Source: JAKFWF01 sp031367505 (lineage in GTDB: Bacteria > Pseudomonadota > Alphaproteobacteria > Rhizobiales > Hyphomicrobiaceae). From it: DNA of 64,000 nt. A program made the position numbers and the translations under genes. Within the stretch, counting starts at the first letter, position 1, and each line of letters opens with the position of its first letter. Shown in pieces: positions 53,287 through 62,141 of the stretch. Where the stretch lies: the NCBI GenBank assembly GCA_031367505.1, contig JANLPY010000172.1, positions 1-64,000 on the forward strand, read 5' to 3'. The notes under the pieces were generated by a model. That model was not told the DNA's origin. It worked only from the letters and a program-made list of their open reading frames with translations, and searched no databases.

Positions 53287-55110
53287 ATGGTGCGTCTCGT
53301 CTTGTTTCTCATCGGTGTCGCTGGTCTCGCAGCGGCGCTGTCCTGGCTCGCGGACCGGCCCGGATCGATCAACATCGAGTGGCAGGGCTACACGGCCAAC
53401 CCGACCGTGTTCCATGCGGTTATCGGCATAGCTTTGCTGCTGGCCTTGACGCTGGTTGCTTGGTCGATCATCCGGCAGATCTGGCAAAGCCCGTCCAACA
53501 TCGGCAACTTCTTCCTCAAGCGTCGCAACAAGCGCGGACTGGAATCGCTATCCAGCGGCATGATTGCGATTGGCGCTGGTGATCGTTCACTCGCCACCCG
53601 CTATGCAATCCAAGCGCGCAAGGCACTGCCAAATGAGCCGCTGACCCACCTTTTGAGGGCGCAGGCCGCTCAACTGTCGGGCGACCGCACGACCGCGCGC
53701 CGGATTTTCGACGCCATGCTCGCAAACCCCGATACCGAGCAACTTGGATTGCGCGGCCTGTTCCTCGAAGCCGAACGCGAAGGTGAGACGGAAGCCGCCC
53801 GCCAGTACGCGGAGCGCGCGCTATCCCTCAACCCCAAGCTCGGCTGGTCGGCCGACGCCTTGTTCGATCTCCAATGCAAACAATCCGATTGGCCAGCCGC
53901 CCTCGAGACGTTGAGCGTTGCAAAACGGCACGGGCATATCGAGAAGCCGGCAGCCGATCGCCGCCGTGCCGTGCTGCTCACCGCCCAGGCACAATCGGCC
54001 GAGGACGCCGATCCCGACAAAGCTATGGCGTTGTCAATCGAAGCACAGGGATTGGCACCCGATCTCATTCCGGCGGCCGGCATCGCTGGCCGACTGTTGG
54101 CCGCTCGCGGCAATACCGCCAAGGCTGCCAAGATCCTCCAAAAAACGTGGCGCAAGTCGCCGCATCCCGACCTCGCGACCGCCTATGCTTACGCCCGCAT
54201 CGGCGACAGCCCGCGCGATCGCCTGACCCGCATTTGCCAACTCGCGGACCTCAATCCTCATTCAATTGAAAGTCCAATTGCGGTTGCCATCGCAGCGATC
54301 GAGGCCAAGGACTGGAGTGTCGCGCGCAAGGCCATCGCGCCCTTGCTCGAGTCGCGACTGACGCAACGCGTCTGCACGCTGATGGCAAAAATAGAGGGCG
54401 GCGAACACGGTGATGCCGGTCGGGTTCGCGAATGGCTCGCTCGTGCCGTCAACGCGCCCCGCGACCCGGCGTGGACGGCGGATGGCATCGTGTCGGAAAC
54501 GTGGTCGCCGGTATCGCCCGTTACCGGCCAATTGGATGCTTTCCAATGGCGCGTGCCGGTGGAACATGCCGAACCGCGCGACCAAGACACGATCTCTGGA
54601 AAACTCGAGGAATTAGTCGCCCTCGGTGCTCGCGCCGACATTGCCCCACATGAAACATCGGTTTCGTTGCCTCAGCGCCCAACACGGCCCGCTGCAGCGC
54701 CGGCTCGCGTCGCCGAGGATGCCGACATCGTAGAGGTCGCTGCGGCGCCGATGGCTGCCCCGGCGGCAGTCCCGGAGCCTGCTCGAAAAGTTGCAGCGCC
54801 CGCAACCGTCAAGACTGAAGCACCGGTTCAGCCTGCCACTGCGGCTCCCATTCCGCTGAAAGTGGCGGCCACGCGCACATCCGTACCGCAGACGAATTCC
54901 ACCTCGGCTCAGGCCATGGCCGATGGCGTGCTGCGCACGGTTCGCGCTGGAAATACCGGGGCGTCCGGTGGCCTGTCGAAGCCCGTGCCGCACACCTACG
55001 CCGTGCCGCAGCATGCACCCGATGATCCAGGGCTCGATGAGCCAGATGTCAGCAAACATAAGCGGCCTTACACCACGCCTTACACGAGACCGGCAAAACA
55101 GCGCACTTGA
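53287..55110 (+). CDS. hemY: HemY-like TPR membrane protein
   Basis: A 607-residue protein with two N-terminal membrane helices (LVLFLIGVAGLAAALSWLAD and VFHAVIGIALLLALTLVAW) and a cytoplasmic-side or periplasmic tetratricopeptide-like body (to about 460). The HemY N-terminal domain is clear (RPGSINIEWQGY). The C-terminal ~150 residues are low-complexity Ala/Pro/Val. Despite the name it is not the protoporphyrinogen oxidase of Gram-positive HemY; its role in late heme steps is unproven. It ends the hemC-hemD-mic60-hemY block. Confidence 0.92.
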   Translation: MVRLVLFLIGVAGLAAALSWLADRPGSINIEWQGYTANPTVFHAVIGIALLLALTLVAWSIIRQIWQSPSNIGNFFLKRRNKRGLESLSSGMIAIGAGDRSLATRYAIQARKALPNEPLTHLLRAQAAQLSGDRTTARRIFDAMLANPDTEQLGLRGLFLEAEREGETEAARQYAERALSLNPKLGWSADALFDLQCKQSDWPAALETLSVAKRHGHIEKPAADRRRAVLLTAQAQSAEDADPDKAMALSIEAQGLAPDLIPAAGIAGRLLAARGNTAKAAKILQKTWRKSPHPDLATAYAYARIGDSPRDRLTRICQLADLNPHSIESPIAVAIAAIEAKDWSVARKAIAPLLESRLTQRVCTLMAKIEGGEHGDAGRVREWLARAVNAPRDPAWTADGIVSETWSPVSPVTGQLDAFQWRVPVEHAEPRDQDTISGKLEELVALGARADIAPHETSVSLPQRPTRPAAAPARVAEDADIVEVAAAPMAAPAAVPEPARKVAAPATVKTEAPVQPATAAPIPLKVAATRTSVPQTNSTSAQAMADGVLRTVRAGNTGASGGLSKPVPHTYAVPQHAPDDPGLDEPDVSKHKRPYTTPYTRPAKQRT

Positions 55111-55145
55111 GCGTCGCCAACTACACTTGAGGAGCTATTCGTCCG

Positions 55146-56255
55146 ATGAAGACCCGTGCCGCCGTCGCCTTCGAAAAGGCCAAGCCCTTGGAGATCGTCG
55201 AAGTCGATCTCGAAGGCCCCAGGCAAGGCGAAGTGCTCGTCGAGATCAAAGCAACGGGCATCTGCCATACGGATGAATTCACCCGATCGGGCGCGGACCC
55301 AGAAGGATTGTTTCCAGCCATTCTCGGCCACGAGGGCGCGGGCATTGTTGTCGACGTCGGGCCCGGCGTTAAGTCACTCAAAAAGGGCGATCACGTAATC
55401 CCGCTGTATACGCCCGAATGCCGCGAGTGCGAGTATTGCCGCAATCCTAAGACCAATCTTTGCCAGTCGATCCGCGTCACACAGGGACAGGGGTTGATGC
55501 CCGATGGCACCAGCCGGTTCTCGTACAAGGGCCAGAAAATCCACCACTACATGGGTTGCTCGACGTTCGCCAACCACACGGTACTGCCCGAGATTGCGCT
55601 CGCCAAGATCCGCGCCGACGCTCCCTTCGACAAGGTCTGCTACATCGGCTGCGGCGTCACCACCGGCATCGGCGCGGTCATCAATACCGGCAAAGTCGAA
55701 CCCGGCTCCAATGCGATCGTATTCGGCTTGGGTGGCATCGGCCTCAACGTCATCCAAGGCCTGCGATTGGTCGGCGCCAACATGATCGTCGGCGTTGACT
55801 TGAACCCGGCGCGCGAAGCCTGGGGCCGCAAATTTGGCATGACGCACTTCGTCAACCCGAAGGATGTAAAAGGAGATCTCGTCGCGCACCTTGTCGCGCT
55901 GACCAACGGTGGCGCCGACTACACATTCGAATGCATCGGCAATGTCGACGTGATGCGCACCGCACTAGAGGCCTGTCACAAGGGCTGGGGCGAAAGCATC
56001 ATCATCGGCGTCGCTGGCGCGGGCCAGGAAATCAAAACCCGCCCCTTCCAGTTGGTCACCGGCCGCTCGTGGCGCGGCACGGCCTTCGGTGGCGCGCGAG
56101 GCCGCACCGATGTACCCAAGATCGTCGATTGGTACATGAACGGTAGAATCGAAATCGACGCAATGATCACACATACGATGCCGCTCGAGGATATCAACAA
56201 GGGCTTCGATCTGATGCACGAGGGCAAGAGCATTCGCGGCGTGGTGATCTACTAG
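55146..56255 (+). CDS. S-(hydroxymethyl)glutathione dehydrogenase / class III alcohol dehydrogenase
   Basis: A 369-residue zinc alcohol dehydrogenase that oxidises the formaldehyde-glutathione adduct with NAD+ (AdhC/FrmA type) and can reduce S-nitrosoglutathione. Catalytic zinc ligands are in ATGICHTDEF (C) and GHEGAGIV (H), and the structural zinc site is ECRECEYCRNPKTNLC. The NAD fold GLGGIGLNVIQG follows. GAGGAG lies upstream of the ATG. The stop overlaps the convergent MFS gene by four bases. No gfa or frmB gene is adjacent. Confidence 0.95.
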   Translation: MKTRAAVAFEKAKPLEIVEVDLEGPRQGEVLVEIKATGICHTDEFTRSGADPEGLFPAILGHEGAGIVVDVGPGVKSLKKGDHVIPLYTPECRECEYCRNPKTNLCQSIRVTQGQGLMPDGTSRFSYKGQKIHHYMGCSTFANHTVLPEIALAKIRADAPFDKVCYIGCGVTTGIGAVINTGKVEPGSNAIVFGLGGIGLNVIQGLRLVGANMIVGVDLNPAREAWGRKFGMTHFVNPKDVKGDLVAHLVALTNGGADYTFECIGNVDVMRTALEACHKGWGESIIIGVAGAGQEIKTRPFQLVTGRSWRGTAFGGARGRTDVPKIVDWYMNGRIEIDAMITHTMPLEDINKGFDLMHEGKSIRGVVIY

Positions 56256-57526
56256 TTCGGGTTTTCGCACCGGCGAAATACCGGGCTGCGCGCGAGGAAC
56301 CATCCGAGCGCCAAAACTTGCAATGTGAGGAACGCGCCGAAGGCAAACCGGTATGCCTCTGGTGGATAGCCGCCGGAGGCGACCCGCGGATACAGATCAA
56401 TCAGCGCTCCAATTCCGGATTGAACAACGAACGCTGCTGCAAAGATCACGAGGTTCATTGCGGTATTGGCGCGCCCCGAGAGAGCGCCGCCAAAATGGCT
56501 CGACAACCACGGGTAGGCAAGGATCGCCACCTGGCCGACGCAGCCAAAGAGCAGCCACGCCCACATCGAAACCGCGACTGGGGCAAAGATGATGACTGTC
56601 TGGGCGCCAAGAAATAGCCCGATGAAACCAACCATCACCTTCAGCACGTTCACCTTGCGGCGAACGAACCAATCGGCGACAGCGCCAGTGCCGAGAATGC
56701 CGACGAAGAAGGCGGCGGCCATTATGAACAGCGCATTGGCAACACCGGTTCGATCGAGACCCGCAACATCGCGCATCCACGGACCGCCCCACAGCGTTTG
56801 GATCGCAATATGCGTGCCGGCGGTCGCAGCCAATAACGGCGCCAGAGCAAGGAATCCCTTGTCGCTATAGATGCCTCCAATCTGGCGAAACTGCTCGGAG
56901 AGAGGCACGGTGGCCGGCGCATTGCCCCGCTCGGGTACTGCCACATAGATCAAGAATGCGACGGCTGCCGTTATCGCGACGAGACCTGCGAAGGCAGTTC
57001 GCCAACCGAACGCTTGAACCGCATACTCCATCGGGGCGGTCGCAACCATCAAGCCGAGCGCGCCCAATGACATGACCAGCGAGTTTGCAAGAGCACGACG
57101 CGGCTCCGGCACCCAAAGAACGACGGCCTTGAATCCGCTCATCAATCCGCCGGCGAACCCCAAGCCGATCAGCGCGCGCGCCACGGTCAACGTCGCGACA
57201 TTGCGTCCAAGCACGAAACCGATGCCGCCGAGTGCTGCACAAGACAACAATACGATTTGCACGCGACGCGGCCCATAACGATCGAGCGCGACGCCCAGCG
57301 GCAACTGAAAGATTGCAAATGCCAATAGATAGGCGGCGGTCAGAACCCCAAGCTCACTTGCCGATAATCCCAGCTCGCTCACCAAGTCCGGTGCGACCAC
57401 AGCGTTCACCGCCCGGAACAGGTAGGAGAGGAAATATCCCAGCGCGAACGGCAGCAGAACCATCGCAGTGCGGCCCACGGTTAGGTATTGCGCAGGTACT
57501 GCTTCGAGTTTTGTCATGATTGCCAT
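56252..57526 (-). CDS. Major facilitator superfamily transporter
   Basis: A 12-helix MFS protein of about 424 residues. The loop 2-3 signature appears as GVALDRYGPRRVQIV, and helices run evenly to the end. It resembles drug or organic-anion permeases of the YcaD/NarK-like broad group, but I cannot name a substrate. The start is uncertain: ATGs at 57526, 57517 and 57559 are in frame, none with a strong ribosome site. It faces a carboxymuconolactone-decarboxylase-like gene divergently, so the two might share regulation and a substrate pathway. Confidence 0.87.
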   Translation of the reverse strand: MAIMTKLEAVPAQYLTVGRTAMVLLPFALGYFLSYLFRAVNAVVAPDLVSELGLSASELGVLTAAYLLAFAIFQLPLGVALDRYGPRRVQIVLLSCAALGGIGFVLGRNVATLTVARALIGLGFAGGLMSGFKAVVLWVPEPRRALANSLVMSLGALGLMVATAPMEYAVQAFGWRTAFAGLVAITAAVAFLIYVAVPERGNAPATVPLSEQFRQIGGIYSDKGFLALAPLLAATAGTHIAIQTLWGGPWMRDVAGLDRTGVANALFIMAAAFFVGILGTGAVADWFVRRKVNVLKVMVGFIGLFLGAQTVIIFAPVAVSMWAWLLFGCVGQVAILAYPWLSSHFGGALSGRANTAMNLVIFAAAFVVQSGIGALIDLYPRVASGGYPPEAYRFAFGAFLTLQVLALGWFLARSPVFRRCENPN

Positions 57527-57583
57527 TCGATTGGGCTGCCGGATTATCTGTTTTGCCATAGCAAGCTCGCGCTGCCGGGCAAA

Positions 57584-57603
57584 GCGCGCTAAACGCAGCG
57601 CGC
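57584..57603. promoter_or_regulatory. GC-rich inverted repeat in a divergent promoter region
   Basis: GCGCGCT-AAACGC-AGCGCGC is a perfect 7-bp inverted repeat with a 6-base spacer between the divergent MFS and carboxymuconolactone-decarboxylase-like genes. It is a candidate operator; GC-rich palindromes also arise by chance here. Confidence 0.35.
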
Positions 57604-57639
57604 ATATGCCATTGCCACTGCTTTCGTGAAAGCTGCACC

Positions 57640-58206
57640 ATGACCCGCACGCCCGAACTCGACACCACAGCTCTGAGCCCCGAACAACAACGCGTATTCG
57701 ATGCAATTCGCTCAGGACCGCGGGGCCGCGTGCAAGGACCATTGAAAATCTGGCTACAGAGCGCGGAGCTCGCGGACAAGGCGCAGGCGCTTGGCGCATA
57801 TTGCCGTTACGGCACGTCGCTTCCCCCTCGCCTGTCGGAGTTGGCGATCCTCGTTATGGGTGCCCATTGGCAGGCGGGCTTCGAGTGGTGGGCGCACGCG
57901 CCGATCGCTGCTAAAGCTGGCATCGATGAGACGGCAATCGAGGCGATCAGACGTGGGGCGACACCATCGCTGGCTCTAACCGACGAGAAGGCGGTCTATG
58001 CCTTCGCCCACGAACTCGTCACCAAGCGACGCGTGTCCGATCTAACGTATGCAGCCGCCATCTCAGCGCTCGGACAGAAAGCCGTCGTCGAACTGGTCGG
58101 AATTCTAGGCTATTACACGCTGATCTCGATGACGATCGTCGCCTTCGACGTGTCCCTGCCGGACGGCGCGGCGGATCCATTCGCCGGCCAGCCGAAACTC
58201 GGGTGA
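57640..58206 (+). CDS. Carboxymuconolactone decarboxylase-like (AhpD fold) protein
   Basis: A 188-residue AhpD-fold protein with the core helix LSELAILVMGAHWQAGFEWWAHAPIA. The peroxidase-type CxxC pair is absent: W and H occupy these places (FEWWAH), as in the CMD-like subgroup. It may act on an aromatic-ring lactone or a related acid; the substrate is unknown. Its stop codon is 1 base from the convergent enoyl-CoA hydratase gene. Confidence 0.85.
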   Translation: MTRTPELDTTALSPEQQRVFDAIRSGPRGRVQGPLKIWLQSAELADKAQALGAYCRYGTSLPPRLSELAILVMGAHWQAGFEWWAHAPIAAKAGIDETAIEAIRRGATPSLALTDEKAVYAFAHELVTKRRVSDLTYAAAISALGQKAVVELVGILGYYTLISMTIVAFDVSLPDGAADPFAGQPKLG

Positions 58207-58207
58207 T

Positions 58208-58981
58208 TTACCGGTGCTTGAACACTGCTTTGCGCTTCTCGGCGAAGGCTGCCATGCCCTCTTTCTGATCCTCGGTCGCAAACATTGAATGGAACACGCG
58301 GCGCTCGAACTTTACGCCTTCGGCGAGTGTCGTCTCGTAGGAGCGGTTGATCGCCTCCTTGGTCATCATCGCCGCTGGTAACGACATGGCGGCGATCGTA
58401 TCGGCAGCCTTCATCGCCTCGGCGATCAACTCCGCTGCCGGCACAATGCGGCTGACAAGGCCCGAACGCTCAGCCTCAGCGGCATCCATCATGCGGCCGG
58501 TGAGGCACATCTCCATTGCCTTCGATTTGCCAACAAAGCGGGTGAGCCGTTGCGTGCCACCAGAACCCGGCATCACACCAAGGCGAATTTCTGGTTGGCC
58601 GAATTTCGCGGTATCGGCCGCAATGATGAAGTCGCACATCATGGCAAGCTCGCAGCCACCGCCCAGCGCAAAGCCCGCCACCGCCGCGATCACCGGCTTG
58701 CGGCATAGCGTAACGCGTTGCCATGACTCGATGAAGTCGCCCTTGTAGACCTCCATGTACGACTTGGATTGCATCTCCTTGATGTCCGCGCCGGCGGCAA
58801 ACGCCTTCTCCGACCCAGTAATCACGATGCAGCCAATGTTGTCGTCGGTCTCGAAGCCGTCGAGCGCCTTGGTCAGGTCGTTGATCAGCGCCGCATTCAG
58901 CGCGTTAAGCGCCTGCGGACGGTTAAGCGTGATCAGTCCAACGCGTCCACGTGTCTCGACGATGATGTTTTCGAAAGCCAT
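58208..58981 (-). CDS. Enoyl-CoA hydratase
   Basis: A 257-residue crotonase hydrating trans-2-enoyl-CoA. The oxyanion-hole motif GSEKAFAAGADIKEM and the catalytic Glu pair (ALGGGCELAMMCDF and QPEIRLGVMPGSGGTQRL, the second quoted to its core) are intact, as needed for hydratase activity. Residue pattern and length match the FadB1x/Ech type in fatty acid or amino acid breakdown. No other beta-oxidation gene is adjacent. The promoter lies in the 76-base spacer next to csaA. Confidence 0.95.
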   Translation of the reverse strand: MAFENIIVETRGRVGLITLNRPQALNALNAALINDLTKALDGFETDDNIGCIVITGSEKAFAAGADIKEMQSKSYMEVYKGDFIESWQRVTLCRKPVIAAVAGFALGGGCELAMMCDFIIAADTAKFGQPEIRLGVMPGSGGTQRLTRFVGKSKAMEMCLTGRMMDAAEAERSGLVSRIVPAAELIAEAMKAADTIAAMSLPAAMMTKEAINRSYETTLAEGVKFERRVFHSMFATEDQKEGMAAFAEKRKAVFKHR

Positions 58982-59057
58982 GAGAAACGCTCCTCAGCGA
59001 TGATGATTGCCTGTTGTAGGCTGGAGCTGAGCGTTTGCGAAGCCCCGCGAGCACGAC

Positions 59058-59417
59058 TCAGAACAGCCGGCTGCCGTTCGCAACCTTCAAGTCCGGTTTG
59101 AACATGACGACCGCACCTGCTTCATCGGGAAAGCCCACCGTCAGCACTTCCGACATGAACTTGCCGATCTGGCGAGGTGGAAAATTCACCACCGCTGCCA
59201 CCTGCCGGCCAACCAGTTCCCCGATCTTGTAATGCACCGTGATCTGCGCCGATGATTTCTTGATGCCAATTTCCGGACCGAAATCGATGCGCAGCTTAAT
59301 CGCTGGTTTGCGCGCCTCGGGATAGGGCTCCGCCTCGACGATCGTGCCGACCCGGATGTCGACCTTCATGAAGTCGTCGAAAGTAATTGCCGGCGCGGCG
59401 GCATCGTTAGCACTCAC
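59058..59417 (-). CDS. csaA: CsaA-type tRNA-binding-domain protein
   Basis: A 119-residue OB-fold protein of the CsaA/EMAP-II type. It shows FMKVDIRVGTIVEAEPYPEARKP (partial), LRIDFGPEIGIKKSSAQIT and VVNFPPRQIGKFMSEVLTVGF (partial), the core of the domain. In Bacillus CsaA acts as a chaperone-like, tRNA-binding protein. It follows the TetR/COQ9-like gene by 18 bases on the same strand, so they are probably one operon. Confidence 0.93.
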   Translation of the reverse strand: MSANDAAAPAITFDDFMKVDIRVGTIVEAEPYPEARKPAIKLRIDFGPEIGIKKSSAQITVHYKIGELVGRQVAAVVNFPPRQIGKFMSEVLTVGFPDEAGAVVMFKPDLKVANGSRLF

Positions 59418-59435
59418 GTCGACGTCTCCATCTGG

Positions 59436-60098
59436 TCAGAGCGGTTTCGGCTCGCCGCTAGTGTCGGCGCTAGCGCTGTCTTGCTTGCGGGTCGAGGCGG
59501 TCGTGAACATCTCGACAACGCGAGACACCGACCCGCAAATACCATCGAACGTCTGCAAGCTTTGCTCACCACGGCGAAGACGCCGATCGAGGGCAGCCAT
59601 TGTCCGGGCCAGCCCCGCATCATCGTCCTTCAGCCAGGTCTGCAGCACCGACGTGTAAACCGACGCCAACCCGAAGACGCGAACCGTCCCACCAACACCA
59701 TTGAGAGGGATGCCGGCTGCGTTCAACATCCACGCTTGCGACGCGAACAAACGTTTGGCCACATCAGTGTCAAAGCCGATCGAGCCCATGATCGACTTGA
59801 GACCAACCTTGTAGGGTTGCATTGCGTCGAAGCGACTCATCACGACTTCAAAGATTGCGTCGCGTGGCAGCGTTCCAGGCTGTGGCCGCGCAGCCTTCGC
59901 CAGCACCACATCGTCGATCTGGCGCATGAAGGACTGTACAATTTGCGACTTCGAGCCGAACTCTTTCCGCATTTCAACAAGCCCCAAGCCGCTGGCCTCG
60001 GCAATATCGAACAGGGTTATTTCCGCCCACGGGCGTTCAGCGGCAAGGCGAAGGGCAGCCGTGACAACACGGCCTTTCGTGGTCGTCGGATCGATCAT
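59436..60098 (-). CDS. TetR-fold protein with COQ9-like C-terminal domain
   Basis: A 220-residue protein. Residues ~8-58 look like a TetR DNA-binding domain (AALRLAAERPWAEITLFDIAEASGLG then MRKEFGSKSQI; partial). The C-terminal half matches the COQ9 pattern: SVYTSVLQTWLKDDDAG (146-162), a downstream TMAALDRRL (165-174) and a Trp in QAWMLNAAG. COQ9 is a TetR-derived lipid-binding protein needed for ubiquinone synthesis. GGAGG lies five bases before the ATG at 60098. It precedes csaA and is near ubiK. It may be a regulator or a ubiquinone-synthesis factor; I cannot tell which. Confidence 0.8.
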   Translation of the reverse strand: MIDPTTTKGRVVTAALRLAAERPWAEITLFDIAEASGLGLVEMRKEFGSKSQIVQSFMRQIDDVVLAKAARPQPGTLPRDAIFEVVMSRFDAMQPYKVGLKSIMGSIGFDTDVAKRLFASQAWMLNAAGIPLNGVGGTVRVFGLASVYTSVLQTWLKDDDAGLARTMAALDRRLRRGEQSLQTFDGICGSVSRVVEMFTTASTRKQDSASADTSGEPKPL

Positions 60099-60153
60099 GA
60101 CAGCCTCCAAGTGCGCTCAGCTGCGGCAGTATACACGACACCGGCATGTTGGT

Positions 60154-60978
60154 TCAGGCGCTGAGTTCGCGGCTTCGTTTAGTCGCAGCAGCAACGGCGC
60201 GGTCCATCAACGCCTCCATGCCACCTGGTGCCATCAGCACCTCAAGCGCTGCAGCGGTTGTGCCATTCGGTGAGGTCACATTCCGCCGCAGCGTTGCTGG
60301 ATCTTCACCGCTGAGACGTAGGAGCTCGCCTGAACCGGCCACGGTTGCATCAGCCAATTGGCGCGCAAGTTTTGGATCGAGGCCGGCTTCGACACCGGCG
60401 TGGGCCAGGCATTCGGCCAGCAGAAACACGTACGCCGGTCCGGAGCCTGATACCGCCGTCGCTGTGTCTATGAGTGACTCATCCTCAACCCATCCGACTT
60501 GTCCAATTGCCGACAGCAGTTCGGTGGCGAGATCGCGTTGGGCTGGCAACACGTGAGGATTGGGGCAGCACACCGTTATTCCACGCCCAACGGCCGCGGG
60601 TGTATTCGGGATCGATCGGATGATCGCGGTGTGAGCTGGCAGGTGCTTGGCAAAGCTCGCAATCGTGCGCCCGGCCGCGATCGATAAAACGACCGTCGAT
60701 GGTCCAGCGCGCTTGGCGACGGCCGGGAACACATCTTCCATCACTTGTGGCTTGACCGCAATCAGCAGCACTGCCGGTTCAGGCATCGAGGCCGGCAATG
60801 TTGCATGCACCGCAATGCCGTGCTGCTTTAGCAGCGTTGAGACTTCAGGCGGCGGGCCCGGATCCTGCACCAATACTAGCTTCGGATCGAGCCCGCGTGC
60901 GAGCCAGCCCGCCAGCATCGCCCCACCCATTTTACCGGCACCAACGAGTACCAGCGGGCCGCTCAGTGCAATCGCCAT
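60154..60978 (-). CDS. proC: Pyrroline-5-carboxylate reductase
   Basis: A 274-residue last enzyme of proline synthesis. It has the NAD(P) fold VLVGAGKMGGAMLAGWLARG (20 residues), the VAVKPQ segment (LLIAVKPQVMEDV), SIPNTPAAVG and the dimer motif SGSGPAYVFLLAE. The ATG at 60978 has GGAG eight bases upstream; a GTG nine bases earlier is weaker. It is followed by a regulator-type gene on the same strand and preceded by ybjN. Confidence 0.96.
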   Translation of the reverse strand: MAIALSGPLVLVGAGKMGGAMLAGWLARGLDPKLVLVQDPGPPPEVSTLLKQHGIAVHATLPASMPEPAVLLIAVKPQVMEDVFPAVAKRAGPSTVVLSIAAGRTIASFAKHLPAHTAIIRSIPNTPAAVGRGITVCCPNPHVLPAQRDLATELLSAIGQVGWVEDESLIDTATAVSGSGPAYVFLLAECLAHAGVEAGLDPKLARQLADATVAGSGELLRLSGEDPATLRRNVTSPNGTTAAALEVLMAPGGMEALMDRAVAAATKRSRELSA

Positions 60979-61005
60979 CAACGCCACTCCGAACTCGACT
61001 TGAAC

Positions 61006-61503
61006 TTACGCTTGGCCCTCGGTCTGGAACATGGTCGAGACCAGCGCTTCACGACTTTCCTTGCCAGCCCATACCACGAATTGGAAGGCTTGATAGTAGC
61101 GCTCGCACACCTCGAGGGCCGCTTTGAGCAGCGCTTCGCACTGCCGGGCGGTCGCCGCCGTGTCGTTTAGCATCAAGCCTTGCCGGAACATGATGAGACC
61201 GTCTTGCGTCCAAACGTCGAAGTGGCCCAGCCAAAGTTGCTCGTTGATCTGCGCAACCAGACGATAAATTTCAGGGAGCCGGTTTTCAGGAACTTTGAAG
61301 TCGAAGGCGCAAGCCAGGTGAAGGGATTCCAGATCATCGCGCCAGTTGATCGAGACGTGGTAGTCCGTCCAGCTACCGGCGACGACGAGTGTCAATTCAT
61401 CTTCACTCGCCCGCTCGCATGGCCAGTCGTGTGTAGAGGCGACATCCTCCACCAGATCGATCGGATTGCCGACGCGCGCAAATCTCATCTCAGCGGATGC
61501 CAT
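61006..61503 (-). CDS. YbjN-domain protein
   Basis: A 165-residue protein of the YbjN family, which has a type III secretion chaperone-like fold and no settled function. LTLVVAGSWTDYHVSINWRDDLESLHLACAF is characteristic (quoted in part). It sits 27 bases before proC on the same strand, a pairing seen in many Hyphomicrobiales, so it is probably co-transcribed with proC. Confidence 0.88.
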   Translation of the reverse strand: MASAEMRFARVGNPIDLVEDVASTHDWPCERASEDELTLVVAGSWTDYHVSINWRDDLESLHLACAFDFKVPENRLPEIYRLVAQINEQLWLGHFDVWTQDGLIMFRQGLMLNDTAATARQCEALLKAALEVCERYYQAFQFVVWAGKESREALVSTMFQTEGQA

Positions 61504-61785
61504 TTTTGTCCCTCATGCAGTGCGCCGTGCAGTCAATTCGCCGGGCTTGCAATGTCCCGAACTGCCGCAAATCATTTGCGTGACGAAAGCAGCACCGGCG
61601 ATGCGAGTGCAAGCTCACCGCAACATTGTCCACCGGCAAAGTGACAACGATCGGGCACGACGACAATAAATTCGGCAATTGGGGAAAAGCTGCTCACAAG
61701 CAGGGGATTACTCTGTGGACAGCTTGTGTAAATACTGGACCGTTGCTCAAATCGCGGCAGCCAAATCAGGTGCGCGCCGTAACGA
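61504..61785. other. Intergenic region of 282 bases without a recognisable feature
   Basis: I find no open frame of merit, tRNA-like structure or strong hairpin here. It must contain the proximal promoter of ybjN at its left edge and the 3' end of the ubiK message at its right edge. Confidence 0.5.
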
Positions 61786-62043
61786 TCAGCCGGTTTGGCC
61801 CAACTTTGCTTCCAGTGCTGCGATGCGCGCTTCCAGGCGCTCGTTTTCGGTGCGCGCCTTCTCGGCCATCGCCTTGACGATCTCGAAGTCCTCGCGCCGC
61901 ACCACGTCCATTCCGTTGAGCACGCGCTCGCTCTGCGACTTGACGATGGTCTCGACTTCCCGCTTTACGCCTTGCGCGGCGCCAGCAGCATCGGTCATCA
62001 ACCGGGCGATGTCGTCGAAGAAGCGATTGTTGGTCTGTGTCAT
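61786..62043 (-). CDS. ubiK: UbiK-family accessory factor (BMFP domain)
   Basis: An 85-residue protein with an N-terminal amphipathic helix (MTQTNNRFFDDIARL) and a C-terminal coiled coil (EKARTENERLEARIAALEAKLG). UbiK binds fatty acids and supports the ubiquinone biosynthesis complex. GGAG precedes the ATG at 62043 by eight bases. It is divergent from lgt, 98 bases away. Confidence 0.93.
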   Translation of the reverse strand: MTQTNNRFFDDIARLMTDAAGAAQGVKREVETIVKSQSERVLNGMDVVRREDFEIVKAMAEKARTENERLEARIAALEAKLGQTG

Positions 62044-62141
62044 GGGTGGTTCTCCGGAGCCTTCCATGCTTCATATGCGCCGATGGAGCTCGCCATTCAA
62101 GCGGGCCCGACAATTCAAGTTACGAAACGACGAGGCTTTCC

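Noticed and set aside
61714..61722. TGTGGACAG, a DnaA-box-like sequence
   Set aside because: It matches the 9-mer imperfectly and stands alone, with no AT-rich region or replication gene nearby.
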